A stretch of DNA of 64,000 nucleotides from Psoroptes ovis (Eukaryota; Arthropoda; Arachnida; Sarcoptiformes; Psoroptidae): assembly GCA_002943765.1 (NCBI GenBank), contig PQWQ01000005.1, positions 1,922,001 to 1,986,000 of the forward strand, given 5' to 3'. The notes below the pieces were generated by a model that was given only the letters and a program-made list of their open reading frames with translations, did no database searches and had not been told where the DNA came from. Each line of letters opens with the position of its first letter. The stretch's first letter is position 1. Position numbers and translations under genes: made by a program. Positions 38,701 to 50,741 of this stretch are shown piece after piece.

Positions 38701-39972
38701 ACGATAGCTCACTTACCATATACAGAATTGTACGATACGATTTTATGAATTATTTTTTTAAAGAGAATCAATCAAAATATTGTAGAATCATAGAAATCAT
38801 CGAAAGATTTGTATTTTTCTCAAATATTTCAATGAAACAAATCACACAAATTGAATGAGAAATTTTAGGAATTGTGTGATTTCCAATATAAAAAAAATCA
38901 AAGGCTTATCGATTTCATTCGTCATAAATCTGACATCAGACAATATCTTGAAGCTAAAACATCCGCCTACATATTGCATACATCATTTGAGACAGTAGTG
39001 AAATATTGAACACATATTAGACATTCTCCAAATCATAACAAGTACAACGGATAAGTAGAAAATACCTTATGGATGTCGGATCAGTTGTTTATCAATTTCA
39101 TTTTTGTTTCAATCCAAAATTAACTCTTGTAAAATGTCAATCAAAATGGATCAAAGTCATGGCAATTATCAATGATTATTGATATGAGGGAAAATTACCT
39201 TTGATTTGTGAATGCTAGCATTCGTATTGTTATTGCTTTTGTTTGTTGGTGCATACATGATCTGTTGATTTTTATTTGATTGCGCATCATATGATTTATT
39301 TTGATTTTTGGGCGAATAATTTTGATAAGCATTATTATCGTTAAGGTTATTAGCATTATTATTATGTACAATATTTAATCCATTGAATGTATCGACTAAA
39401 TTAGAATAAGTAGGATTAACATTTTCCATGACATTCATTGGTGGTAATGGAAAATTATTATTTTTCATTTTCATTTGTTGCTGTTGTTGATTATTCAATC
39501 TTGATTCTTGATGATTCAATGGAATATTATTTTGTAGATTATCATAATTATTGAAGGATAATGGCGATGACTTTGAACGTGATTGTGTAGGTGGAGGTGG
39601 TGGCGGCGGTGGCAACAACAAATTGTCTAATTCTTCAAAATTAATTTGATTCATATTATTGTAAATTTCATGATTCATTGGATTTATGCTCAATAGATTA
39701 TCATTGTTATCGTAAATTCTTGATGATTTCATAGAATCTACGATTAAAACAAGAATTATTATCATCATTCAGTATCAGAAAAAAAAACACAAAAACATAC
39801 CAGAATTCAAGACAGTAGAATTATTGTACAAAGGTTGCCGCCTTAAATCGTTTGTATTTTGATAAATGGCAGAGCTTTTTGCCATTATTTGATTATCATT
39901 ATTAGATCTTTGATGATTTAATCTTTGATTTAAATCACATGAATTTGTCGGTAACGGATGATAATATGACAT
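32734..39972 (-). CDS. Zyx: Zyxin/LPP family focal-adhesion protein with three LIM domains
   Basis: Nine coding exons on minus, all GT..AG with matching phases: 39972-39801, 39737-39199, 36718-36592, 36514-36239, 33621-33520, 33451-33384, 33317-33139, 33063-32943 and 32847-32734; 565 aa. Zyxin shuttles between focal adhesions/stress fibres and nucleus, binds Ena/VASP and acts in the Hippo pathway. The N-terminal part is Asn-rich with an Ena/VASP-type proline stretch preceded by acidic residues (ELDNLLLPPPPPPPP) and a conserved helix HLTDLLVKSMENSEDIDF just before the LIM region. Three LIM domains follow (from about residues 373, 433 and 493), with MCTKCGEKVVGEGSGCTAME, CSVCERPILDRILRATGKPY, GIPFTVDANNQVHCIDCFH, FAPRCSVCEKPI and GCYPLDDHILCRGC. 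Zinc ligands look complete. Two long introns (2.6 and 2.5 kb) each hold a hAT-like miniature element. Arthropods usually have one such gene. Confidence 0.93.
33726..33777 (-). CDS. Zyx: Alternative first coding exon of Zyx (LIM-only isoform)
   Basis: A short exon with its own ATG (33777-33775) encodes MFSHIRIEDCDFGDRVLG and ends at a GT donor (33725-33724) in the same phase as the exon that normally precedes LIM1. Splicing to 33621 gives a protein of about 211 aa consisting of the three LIM domains without the proline-rich half. It lies 104 bp upstream of the first LIM exon. It is predicted from phase and start codon only; transcript evidence is needed. Confidence 0.5.
35618..35739. mobile_element. 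hAT-type miniature element inside a Zyx intron
   Basis: The left end CAGCGGTTCTTAAACTT and the right end AAGTTTAAGAACCACTG are inverted copies, 122 bp apart, and match the hAT consensus CAGTGGTTCT.AA. Flanks TCTTAGAA (left, two bases off) and TCTTGGAA (right) look like a slightly decayed 8-bp target duplication. Confidence 0.65.
38062..38214. mobile_element. Possible hAT-type miniature element inside a Zyx intron
   Basis: The left end CAGAGGTTGCCAACCTGT and the reverse complement of the right end CAAGGGTTGTCAACCTCTT are similar and inverted, 153 bp apart. CAGGGGT..CAACCT-like ends are common in hAT elements. No target duplication was found. Confidence 0.45.
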
Positions 39973-40482
39973 TTCTATTTTGGCACTTGTTGATCACAGT
40001 GATTGATGATGATTAAATGATTGGTGATTTACGATTGTTTTGTGACAGATTGGAAACAAACTCGAAATGTTTTATCATTAATTTTTGACAAAAATGGAGA
40101 GAGAACGGATTATTGCCTATTTCTGATGAAATTTTCTTCCCTTTTTTGATTTGTATCATTTGATTGCACCAAAAATAAATCAAAAAATGAAAAAAAGGAA
40201 AAATCTGTAAACAAGCTGATTGACTCGATAATAAAAAAAAATGTAAACAAATAACAACATATTGATTGTATCGATAGTGATTGTCCATCGTTTCGGATTC
40301 TTCATGGATTCTTTGATTGTCACGTGTTTCGATTTGAATTTGTTTATCAATTTTTTTGACCAATTTTTTGTTTATTTTCTGACGAAATTTCAAAAAATTT
40401 TTGATTTTTTCGATAATTTTGTTTTGGTATCAAATAGTTCGCTTGACAGATTAAATATTAGATATTAAATACAGCAAAAATC
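39973..40482. promoter_or_regulatory. Divergent Zyx/Krr1 intergenic region
   Basis: The 510 bp between the two opposed start codons must contain both promoters. It is AT-rich, with no clear core promoter element. Assigned by position. Confidence 0.45.
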
Positions 40483-41556
40483 ATGGCCAATGCCACTAAT
40501 GATGAACAAAAAGGTATGATTTATGATTTTGTTTTGATTTTTGTTTGAAAAAAAAATTTGTTTATCTTTTCTGTTTTTATGGCTATGAATCATCGATTAG
40601 CGAATGATGACAATCCATGGCGTATGGAAATACCTAAATTTCGACCTGAAGATAATCCACATGGTATGCTTGTTGAAAGTGCATTTGCAACATTATTTCC
40701 TAAATATCGTGAAAAATATCTTCGTGAATGTTGGCCACTTGTACAGAAAACATTAGCCGAACATTTTATTAAAGCAGAATTAGATTTATTAGAAGGAAGT
40801 ATGACTGTAGCAACGACCAGAAAAACATGGGATCCATATATTATAATCAAAGCAAAAGAATTGATAAAATTATTAGCACGTTCAGTACCATATGAACAAG
40901 CTATTAAAATATTGGAAGATGAAAATGCAAGTGATATAATAAAAATAGGTGATATGGTCAAGAAAAAAGAAAGTTTCATCCGACGACGACAACGTTTATT
41001 GGGACCAAACGGTTCAACATTGAAAGCAATTGAATTGCTAACCAATTGTTATGTATTAGTACAAGGAAATACTGTTGCAGTAATAGGACCACATAAAGGA
41101 TTGCAACAAGTACGTCGTATTGTTGAAGATACAATGAAAAATATACATCCAATTTATAATATCAAAGCACTGATGATTAAACGTGAATTGGCAAAAGATC
41201 CAAAATTACGTAATGAAAATTGGGATCGATTTTTGCCCAAATATAAAGCTAAAAATCTATCCAAACGTAAACGGCCAAAAATTATACGAAAGAAAAGTGA
41301 ATATACACCATTTCCACCGGAACAAATTGAAAGTAAAATTGATAAACAGATTGCTTCTGGTGAATATTTTGCAAATAAAAACAAAGATAATCAAAATAGC
41401 AAAAATAAACAACGACAAAATAATAAAAAACAATCAAAAAAACAACAACGACAATTGTCAGAATCAAAATTGATTGATAAAAGCATTGAAACAAAACGTA
41501 AACAAAAAGAAAAACGTGAACGTTCATTTGTACCGCCAAATGAACCGAAATTTTAA
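40483..41556 (+). CDS. Krr1: KRR1 small-subunit processome component (KH-domain protein)
   Basis: Two exons, 40483-40513 (coding only MANATNDEQK plus one base) and 40601-41556, with an 87-bp GT..AG intron; 328 aa. KRR1 is a nucleolar protein of the 90S pre-ribosome needed for 18S rRNA processing. The core is strongly conserved: LFPKYREKYLRECWPLVQK, EGSMTVATTRKTWDPYI, ARSVPYEQAIKIL, the KH region KRRQR-like RRRQRLLGPNGSTLKAIELL, the block LVQGNTVAVIGPHKGL, and NIHPIYNIKALMIKRELAKD. EYTPFPPEQIESKIDKQIAS and a Lys/Gln-rich basic tail ending FVPPNEPKF complete the family pattern. The tiny first exon is typical of conserved genes in this window that begin in a short leader exon. Confidence 0.94.
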
Positions 41557-43325
41557 TCATTTATTTTCTATTTTTAAAATTCAACGCCAAAAGCTAATTA
41601 TTATAATGAATTTTTAATTTGTCAATCATCAATTTAAATGAATAAATCAACAAATAAACTCATTTGACCAGCCGAAAAACGATCAAAAATAACAATGCCT
41701 CGTGATGAAGTGAAAAACCACGAAACCTTTCAAAAATTTTTCGGTCAAAAAGTCATCGATTGCAATGAATCAAAAACGATTATCATTGATTGAAATCATA
41801 TGAATCGAATCAAAATCCATGAGAATAAATGAACATATATCACGCAAAATTTTCAAAATTCATGCGTCATTCAATTTCATTTGTTTATTCTTCTTCGTCT
41901 ATTTTTAATCATTGATATTGAATCGAAATTCTTCATGACGAACAGAAGAAAATTATCAACAAATTAATCTTAGATTAATAGCTAATTATACTAATAATGA
42001 TAATGATTAGTTTGATCCTCATGTTTCCATTAATAGAATCAAATCTTCTATGGACAATATGACGATATTTTTCCGACATTCAAATGAATGAAAACTTGAA
42101 TCGATTTTTTCACAAATCAAATTTAGCAAAGAATATGTGTTTATATCATCGTTATCATTAGCATTATCATGATTAATACCATTATTATCAAGATTATTAC
42201 CATCATTATCAAGCTTACCGTGATCTATCATTTATTATACCAATATTGTTTCACAATATCATTCTTCACATATAGAAACATGTAACACATTTTTCACAAT
42301 TAATCATTGATCAATATATTCAAATTCTTCATTTTGTTCATTTATTTGTTTTTTTGTCGATTGTTTCACATTTTATCTAGAAATATCTATTTATAAATCT
42401 ATTATCTATTTACAAATATTTTCCAAACAATAAATGATCAAACTATCATTTATTTTCATTATTTAAATATTTGATCATCGATTCATTCAAACACAAACAC
42501 ACGAACATTCATTGATATTCTTCATATTCATTGATATTTGGTTGTATGAATTGAATGTGAATGAATATTTTCGTGAATGTTTTTTCGTGCATATATACTC
42601 GAAGAATATATGTTTTGGAGAATATCAAAACAAAAGAAAGAAAGAATGAAATGAAAAAATCAATAATCAAATGGAAAAAAGACAACGACCAAAAGACAAT
42701 GAATTTCAATTTTAGATTTTGAAATTCCAAACTATTATTACACTTGCACTTGTGCTGAATTCAAACGTTTCAAACGAATTATTTTTGGTCTGCAATGGAC
42801 ACCGAACCAAATTATGGTAACCATTTTGTGATTAATTTTTATTCGAATAGAAAAATTCATTCAAAGAATTGAATGAATTCATTTTATTTCATTTTTCAAT
42901 TCATTTTCAATGGAAATCTCGAAATGTTTCTTTCAATTTCCCTGATTTCTACGAAACAAAATTTTGTCCATAAGAAATTTGTCCGAATACACTTGGTTTC
43001 AATTTCAATTGTTTCATGCATTAAAATCAAATTAAATTAGCTGAATTTTTAATATGTTTTTTTCTTCGCAGTATTTTGTCCAAAACAAATGTCAAATGCA
43101 GACCAAATTAATATTCTTATCAAAGATTATTATTATTTGCTTACGTCAAATGACTTTTATTGTTGTGTTTGAACAACTTGAACATCGATTTCACCGAGAA
43201 CAAATGTCTTAGTGTTAAATTGATTGTGTATTCTGTATGTGATTTTATTTCAAGATATTTTTGAGACTTATAATTTATTCAATTGAATCAAGTGCGATTC
43301 GAGTGTTCATTCCTTGTAATATCTA
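41557..43325. other. Intergenic stretch between Krr1 and the P-loop gene
   Basis: AT-rich DNA with no supported gene, RNA or mobile element. The only open frames are short and low-complexity. Confidence 0.5.
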
Positions 43326-45271
43326 ATGAATTCCCCTACAAACATCGTATCGATGGGCTGCATTTTCGACTATTTTCGAAAACAAATTATTAATTTAAAA
43401 TATTCAAATCAAAAATTGAAAAATTTCAATCAACAAACATTGTTGATAACACCATATAATTTACATCGTTATTTGAATGAAAATGATCCGAATCCGAAAT
43501 GTATTTTTATATTTGGTATGTAATTTTAGCAATTCAAATATCAAAGATCATTTAAATTCAATTTAAAAATCTTTTCAAGGTGGCTCCGGTTCCAACAAAG
43601 GTCAATTCATATGGGAAATTATGGAACAAAGTTGTGAAAATTTTATTAATGATAAAAATTATGAATTGATTCGGCTATTATTTGATGATTATGATGATGA
43701 TGATGATGATGATAATGGCCTTGAAAATGTCAATGATGCTAATAATAATGCCATAGACGATGTCAACGATTTAATCGAAAATAATGATGTAAACATTGAC
43801 ATTGCTGGTGATGATCGAAAACCAAAATTTCATATTGATTATAATAATTTCAAATATTCATATCATTATATCGATATTGAACGTTTGATTATTGATAATT
43901 TGGATGAACGTATTGAACAATTGACACGTCCACCGCAACATTTTCAATCGCTGCCAACATCGCCTGCGATTATGAATTGCGATAATAATACTAATGATGA
44001 TGATGATAAACAACGATTATTGTTGCAAACAACAACTTTGAATAATAATTTTCTCGTTGATCAAACAAATAAAAATAAGCTATTAACAGTACCATCGTTG
44101 AATCATGAAGATAGTTTAGAAGAACTCAAGTCATCATCATCGACAAAATCAACGACAAGACATCGTTCACGATCATTATCCGATATAAATGTTGAACGTA
44201 CACGGCAAAAATTACGTAAATATTCGAATATAATCACAAATAATTGGATTTTGACATTGATAAAGAATTATATTGAAAATCATCAACACCAGCTATCGCA
44301 GCAGCCATCAATAAATGGTTATCAATTTGAATATATTTACTTAATCAATATGATACCAAATCGTTTGACAATATTTCGTGATTGTTTATTCCTGAGGCAA
44401 ACACCAAGTTTTTTCAATTTTAATTACAATTATATTGCAATAAAATTAATTAAACAATCATCCAAATATAAAGAATTCGAACATAAAGGTGCAACATTGA
44501 GTAATCATAATAATAATGCTAATAATAACAGTAATGAATTAAATTTAAGTTCCCATAGTAATCGTATGGAAAATATTGATGCATATTACATTGCATATTT
44601 TAGGCAAGTGTATCAAATCGATTGATTTTTATCGTGGAATTAATCATAATTTCTGAATTTAATCCTTCAAAACCATGAACCTTTTCTCAAATCAAACAAA
44701 CAGATCAATCGGTAAATTGTATGAAATTTGTGTACAAAACAATTCAACAAGCCAACAACAGCAGCAGCAACAACAATCATTACAACAGTTTCAACGACAA
44801 TCATCAATACGTTTACAATTATCGTTATCATTGAAATCAGCCATACGTATATCGAATCTAATCGAATTGATTAGTTTTATTTATATGCCTAAACGGGATT
44901 TATTACAAATAAATATTTGTAAATTTCAATTGAAAAATATGGAAAAAATATTAAAATTATACAATACAAATATCGATAAAGATAAAGATATCGATGATGA
45001 TAATGATTGTAATTCAGATGATCCGGAGCATCAGCAACAGCAACCATCACCACCTCAACGACAACAACCAAATCATCTACGAACAAATGTATTGTTCATC
45101 ATTAACAAAGAAATTGAATTGGATGATAATCTACGTCTATTGATTCCTTTAAGCCACAATAATTCCAGTGCTAGTAATCAAATCAGAATCAATCAACAAT
45201 ATGATTTAATATTCATTCGTAAATTCATACAAATATATCGGTTAACGTGTTATGCATTAAAATTTATTTGA
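43326..45271 (+). CDS. Uncharacterised protein with adenylate-kinase-like P-loop motif
   Basis: Three exons: 43326-43515, 43580-44603 and 44704-45271; 593 aa. The first intron is 64 bp and GT..AG; the second (100 bp) begins GC (AG|GCAAGT) and is the only choice I found that keeps frame. I do not recognise the family. A hydrophobic strand followed by a nucleotide-binding-like loop, CIFIFGGSGSNKGQF (about residues 58-72), is assembled exactly across the first splice junction and resembles the GGPGSGKG loop of adenylate kinases, but with Asn-Lys in place of Gly-Lys and without the Thr. Downstream are long Asp/Asn-rich insertions, an RHRSRSLSDI stretch, and folded-looking blocks YLINMIPNRLTIFRDCLFLR and ISFIYMPKRDLL. 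It may be a divergent, possibly non-catalytic, nucleotide-kinase-like protein. Confidence 0.65.
44604..44703 (+). other. Non-canonical GC-AG intron
   Basis: The donor AG|GCAAGT matches the consensus of GC-type donors; the acceptor is ACAG at 44703. Joining gives AYYIAYFRSIGKLYEICVQ. The nearby GT at 44608 would leave the wrong phase for this acceptor. Confidence 0.65.
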
Positions 45272-45349
45272 TTTTCAATTCAATTTTGTTTAATTCAAAA
45301 TTTTCATTGAAAACTATTGATTGTAAACGTATGAATGTAAACATTTAAA

Positions 45350-45769
45350 TACAATTGAACAATTTACATTTGAATGATAATCAAATAATGAAAAATTATC
45401 GCTCATCATCATCATTCAATCTTTCATTAACATTTACATTTGAATAGATAAGATAAGATAACGTAAAATGTGGTGATAATGATAATATGGTAAAAATGAA
45501 TGTATATCAATGGTAATATATGAACGATTATTATTATCATTCATTCATTGTATTATCATTCAAATTGAATCAATTGAATTCAAGAGCTCATTTCCGTTGA
45601 TATTTTATTCATTTCATTCATTCTTCCAGTATTCGATCGAGTGAATCATTTCCACTTTGTTCAAATGAATGATTTATTATCATCATTGTCATTGTGGTTG
45701 TTGTTGACTTTGCCATTGTCGTAGACAACAATTGTGGTCATTGATTTTTTTTTATGAATAATCATCTTT
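45350..45769. repeat. Direct repeat, copy A
   Basis: This copy starts TACAATTGAACAATTTACAT and runs to the ATCATCTT near 45767. It aligns collinearly with 47468-47902, with small indels and substitutions. It begins about 80 bp after the stop of the P-loop gene. Confidence 0.85.
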
Positions 45770-46237
45770 AAATTTTGTCATTTTCTTTATTTGTTGTCTA
45801 TTCTGTGTCTACAATCATTGTTTATTCCCTTAATTTTTATATATAAGCAGTCAGCATTTTCATCAAATCTTCACTGACCATATCAATATTGGTAATTATT
45901 AATCTAAATAAATAAATTAATGAATTTTATTTGAGAAAAAATAAATACTTGAACCTTTATTATTACAGAAATTTCTTATTTATTAGTTTAATTGATTAAA
46001 GAATATTTGTTTATATTCTTCATTTATTTTATTTATATCACTTCATTCTGTACATATTAGTTACCCATTCATATTATTTTATTTTATTCTATCCAAATTA
46101 TTGTATTCATTCATATTATTTTATTTTACTCATTCACTTTATTTTACCCTACTCATATTATTTTACTACAACTTATTATCTTTTCATTTAATTTCATTTT
46201 GATCTAATTCATTTCATCTTGTACGAAATATCATATA

Positions 46238-46302
46238 CAATAGGTGCAAATGCTTAGGCAGAGCACCGATAAATAAAGATTTATTATTTATTATTTATTA
46301 TA
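46238..46302 (+). mobile_element. Probable 3' end of a non-LTR retroelement
   Basis: The sequence GTGCAAATGCTTAGGCAGAG followed by CACCGATAAATAAAG and a (TTATTA)n-type tail looks like the polyadenylation-signal-containing tail of a non-LTR element. No coding part is attached. Confidence 0.4.
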
Positions 46303-47467
46303 TTCTTCATTTAATTATATCTTGTTTTTTTTGGTTATAATCATAATATTTATCCTTAAAAATAATGTGAAACTAATAGAATTTTTATGATTTGAAGCAA
46401 TTGATGTTGATAAAGCATTATCAAATTGTCTTAATGACATTTTAAGATCATCAGACAGTTTATTCACAATGCCTTAAAATGTTTAATCTTCCAGTGGAAG
46501 ATAATAATCAATGCGAAATTTGCATTCGAGAATAAATTCAGACTGTCAAGCCACACAATTAATTTTTTGTAGTTCCCCAACTGTCAGCTGGCAGCTTGGG
46601 TTTAAACATTTAGAGTTGGCGCCAAATTTACATTCATGGATAAATTTAAAAAATATCGACACTATTCATGGGCCAACATCAAAAACAAATTCAAATTTGA
46701 TTCATATGCTATAGACAGCGATCGAAAAATTCTTAAGAACGGCTGGATAAACTAGTTGCTTACAAAGATACCATGCGGATTGTAGCTCCAATCATAGAAA
46801 GTTCTTCCCTCAACTGCCGATACCGATCATTTATTACAGTACCAAGTGATTTAATAAAAATCAATCACTATAAAGTTGATTCAAAGTCCAAGAGGGTCTA
46901 GTGGTTGATTTGTTGGTTGGGTGTTCTTTGGTGTTTTCAATGATCAGAAAAAAATCCCATAATTCAATTGTTGAATTTGTCAACAACAACAACCGCCACC
47001 ATCACCACCATCATCGAACACATCAGCAACAACGTCAACAATTACCGATCATAAATTGGATTCATTGAAATTATTTGATTTATTCATATCAAAACTAAAT
47101 TAACATATGAATACAAAATTATACCGATTGATACTCGTATGTGAGAGTTTCAGAGTTCGTGTGAGTTTATGTGTGTGGTCCCCGAGTGACTCTTCTGGGT
47201 GACCAGTAGTTATTGATCATTTATCTATTGTGATAGATACCGGTGGTCTACTGCTCATCTGCCAATTACCATTGTTTATTGTTATCGATGACAATCGTTG
47301 AACAATCAACAATTGAAACTTTCAAGATTCACTCGAGAAGAACAAAAAAAAAAAAAAAGAAATGAAAAATTTCTTTGATTAACTCTGCATTAGATACTTC
47401 AATTGAGTACAATCGACTACAATTGACTTCAATTGGATCAACTGAATACATTTGAATGCAATCGAAT

Positions 47468-47902
47468 ACAATTGAACAATTTACATTTGAATAATAATCA
47501 AATAATGATAAATTATCGCTCATCATCATTCAATCTTTTATTCACATTTACATTTGAATAAGATAAGATAATACGGTAACGTAAAACATGGTGATAATGA
47601 TAATATGGTAAAAATGTATGAATATTAATGATAATATATGGACAATTATTATTATCATTCATTCATTGTGTTATGATTCAAATTCAAATTGAATTTAAAT
47701 TGAATTCAAGAGCTTATTTCCGTTGATATTTTGTTCATTCATTCATTTATTTTTCCTTTTTTTTTTTTTTTTTTTTTGATCGAGTGAATTATTTTCACTT
47801 TGTCAATTGAATGATTTATAATCATCATTGTCATTGTTGTTGTTGTTGACTTTGTCTTAGTCAACATTTGTGGTCATTTTCTTTTATGAAAAATCATCTT
47901 CA
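47468..47902. repeat. Direct repeat, copy B
   Basis: This is the second copy of the segment at 45350-45769, in the same orientation about 2.1 kb downstream. It differs by scattered substitutions and contains a poly-T run (about 47756-47778) absent from copy A. Confidence 0.85.
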
Positions 47903-48461
47903 AAATATCGAAACCAAACACTTAGGGTCAATAATTGTGTCAATTTTTGGTTAATTGGGGTGAATTTATCATTGATAATTACCATTCAATTATAAAATTT
48001 TTCAAATTTTAAAATTTTTAGAAATTCATTTCCGAACCGGAATCAAAATGACTGGATTTTAAAGTAAACTTTTCCGGTTGATTATTAATTTTGATTAATT
48101 TTATGAATTAATCGAGAAAAAAATTTGCAACCTTTAAGGTTAATTAATTGAGATTAATTCATAATTTCATAATGTAGTGGCATCATGAAAAGTTGAAAAA
48201 ATAAATAAATAAATAAATGATTAAGGTTCATTCCAATGAACACACATCATGTTACAATAATCATAATAGACTATTTTGAATAAAAGTTCTCTAAATTCTC
48301 AAATAAAATTTTTGTATCCCAACAAATCATTATAATTTTATTAATTGATTTGTTTGTTTATTTTTTATTTCTTTAATTTTTAATTATTTTAAATTAAATA
48401 TTGGAAATAAATTAATTAATTAACTTAATGAATTAAAGGGTTAACAATTGAAATTTTAGTG

Positions 48462-48513
48462 TATTAATACTGGTAATGTACCCTATATACGTAGGCATCT
48501 ATTTTCGCTACAA
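48462..48513 (+). promoter_or_regulatory. Conserved upstream elements of family gene 1 (TATA-like box and TTTTCGCTACAA)
   Basis: TATTAATA (48462-48469) lies about 32 bp before TTTTCGCTACAA (48502-48513), which lies 76 bp before the ATG. The same arrangement is found upstream of the two paralogues. Confidence 0.6.
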
Positions 48514-48589
48514 ACAAGTGAAAAATTATTACAACTTTACAATTTTATCGAATCATTATTTTCAAATCATTCAATCAATCGAATCAATA

Positions 48590-49087
48590 ATGCGTGCGTA
48601 CAAATATCCGTTCATGGCACTGCCATTGTCGTATTCGGAATTGCCGAATAATAACATCAACTTGGAGGAGATCATTGGACAAGAGGAAGAACCTGTGGAA
48701 TTCGGGCCTCTTGACCCAGTGTTTGGACCGGTATTCGAAGAATTAGTCCTTCCACCACCGCGTCAACTCACGGCTGAGGACATAGAGCGAGCCATCGCTC
48801 TTATTGAAGAAGAGACAAGATTGAGTCGTATACAACTTGAAAATGAACGGCGATACTCTTGGCTCAAAGATCAAGCGAATTTTATATTTGTCGAAGCATT
48901 TTATATGGTCGTATTCGGTACTCCATTGTACCTAGGTTATTCATTTATTAATTGGGTACCAATCCCATCATATTTGAAAACCGGGCTTTGGATCCCGTAT
49001 TTGTATTATGGCGGACGTTTTGCTCGTCACGGGCTAAAACAAATGTACGATCTTTTCAAGCTCTACATCAGCGATTTATTTGATTAA
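48590..49087 (+). CDS. Unrecognised small membrane protein, three-copy local family, member 1
   Basis: 165 aa, single exon. The ATG at 48590 is chosen because the sequence from here (MRAYKYPFMALPL) aligns with the starts of the two paralogues; the open frame itself extends 38 codons further upstream through the shared leader. After a Glu-rich stretch (EEIIGQEEEPVEF) and a charged helix (LTAEDIERAIALIEEETRLS) comes the shared C-terminal block: hydrophobic segment, SFINWVPIPSYLKTGLWIPY, YGGRFARHG. About two membrane-associated segments are likely; no signal peptide is seen. I do not recognise the family. G+C is higher than in surrounding DNA. It is more diverged from members 2 and 3 than they are from each other, and it lies in the opposite orientation. 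AATAAA follows soon after the stop. Confidence 0.75.
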   Translation: MRAYKYPFMALPLSYSELPNNNINLEEIIGQEEEPVEFGPLDPVFGPVFEELVLPPPRQLTAEDIERAIALIEEETRLSRIQLENERRYSWLKDQANFIFVEAFYMVVFGTPLYLGYSFINWVPIPSYLKTGLWIPYLYYGGRFARHGLKQMYDLFKLYISDLFD

Positions 49088-50129
49088 TTAATTATATTTT
49101 GTTGTTAATAAATTTTTTGTTTTTTGTATACTGAAATTACAATTTGTATTCGATTATTCATTGATTAATCAATGATTGTATTTTAAAAATGAAGATTATT
49201 CTACCTCATCATCATCATTGCAACCATCATCATTTAATTCATCTATAATAAGATTAGCTTACCGAAAACCACTATCCTATTGTTGCAAAAATCATAAATG
49301 ATCATTGTTGTTTAGCTTTAAAACAAACAACACATCATCATTCAGTCAATCATTTTGTTTGTTGTTTTATTTTTATTGTTTTTTTTCAATGAATCTCCTA
49401 AGTTTATAATTTTGAGTAAAAATTATCATTTTTATTATTACAATTAAACCTATTGATCTTGGTTCTTGTTCCATCTTGCATCTATAGTGTGATAGTGTGC
49501 ATATTTTTTATTTTTAAATGATATATAAATGATCGATAGTTGGCTAGCTCGTTCAGTTGAATTGATCAAATCGATCAGACTACATCATCACCATCAGCTT
49601 CAAAACGATTGTTTTATATTGTCTATTTTTTCTTGTTAAATATTTATCATTATTAATTATTGTACTATTTTAATATCGTCTATTATTGTCATTCAAGTTA
49701 TCATTTTTACTCTGCTGTTTTTACATTAAATTATAATCATTAAAAATAATCAACAAATTCTAATGTAAATAATAATCCTAATGACTCATCATGCATTAAT
49801 GATTTTAATTTTCCATCAACAATTCATGTTGACTATGTCTTTGAATTTGAATTTAATAAATTCATATTAGATTGATTTTGATCTTGTAGTTGTAGTTAAA
49901 ATTTAAAAATTTAAATTTTTTCTATTTCAACATAACAGAGCCCACATGTGATGTGTCAATAGTCGTCAGTATGTGATTCAGGCTTTTAACAATTTCCGTT
50001 TTACGGCCTAATAATGTGTCTTCCGATTGTCGTTGTGAAATGAGCATGTTTGTTCCTGATATTGTTCTATATCTACTTGTTGTGTTCATGTTATTTAGCT
50101 GAGTTACTTACAATAGTCACCAGGAATCT
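49088..50129. other. AT-rich DNA without supported genes
   Basis: No coding or structural feature was recognised apart from the 3' end of family gene 1. From about 49940 onward the composition shifts towards the transposon-derived sequence that follows. Confidence 0.45.
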
Positions 50130-50427
50130 GTATATAAGCATGGTATTTTGTAAAGTGTGCCTAAATTCAGAAATTCGAAAAATACGTTTTCGAATTTAGC
50201 GAATTCCCTAAACGGAGATCGAAGCCTTTCATCTCTTCAACAAAAAGGTCTCTTGCCCAGAAGTGTCAAATGTGTGATTGTAATGTAATTTAATTTAATT
50301 ACATTGGTTTATATTTAAACAGTCACTGTAAAACTGTTAAATTTTTATTTTTTGAATTTTAATATTTTATTGAACTAATTAATAGTCATATTTCGCAACA
50401 TGTGATGATCAAGGATACGAAATAATA

Positions 50428-50518
50428 CTCTCATCTTCAGAAGGTTCGTTCATTTGCATTCTCAAGGTTTTTTAAGGTTTTATTTACCACCCGAATTAAT
50501 TCCGTTTCAACAGTTTTA
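50428..50518. repeat. 91-bp direct repeat, copy 1
   Basis: It starts CTCTCATCTTCAGAAGGTTC and matches 50742-50831 with only a few substitutions, in the same orientation 314 bp away. Confidence 0.85.
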
Positions 50519-50741
50519 CCGTTCAACTTGTCTCATATAAAGATCTATAAGCGCAGGCACATGGTTCGAATCAACTATCATCGGACTCATTAGTTGGATT
50601 TCTATAAGTTGTTGAAATACATGAAACAAATTGTAGTAGATCATCGATAATATCAATCACATATGGCAAAGAGATCTGGTTCTCTCAGATGCAAAATGAC
50701 TGTGATAATTTAAACTGTGATATTAATTGTGATAATAAGAT

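Larger units (their letters stand above)
45272..48589. other. Gene-free stretch with a direct duplication and retroelement traces
   Basis: No intact gene. It holds two copies of a segment of about 420-435 bp (45350-45769 and 47468-47902), a T-rich tract, a probable non-LTR tail (46238-46302) and, at 46500-46900, DNA with slightly higher G+C and short coding-like fragments that I could not assign. Confidence 0.5.

Noticed and set aside
46511..46714. 67-codon frame with moderate G+C
   Set aside because: Looks coding-like but matches no family I can name and has no intact context; left as unassigned relic.
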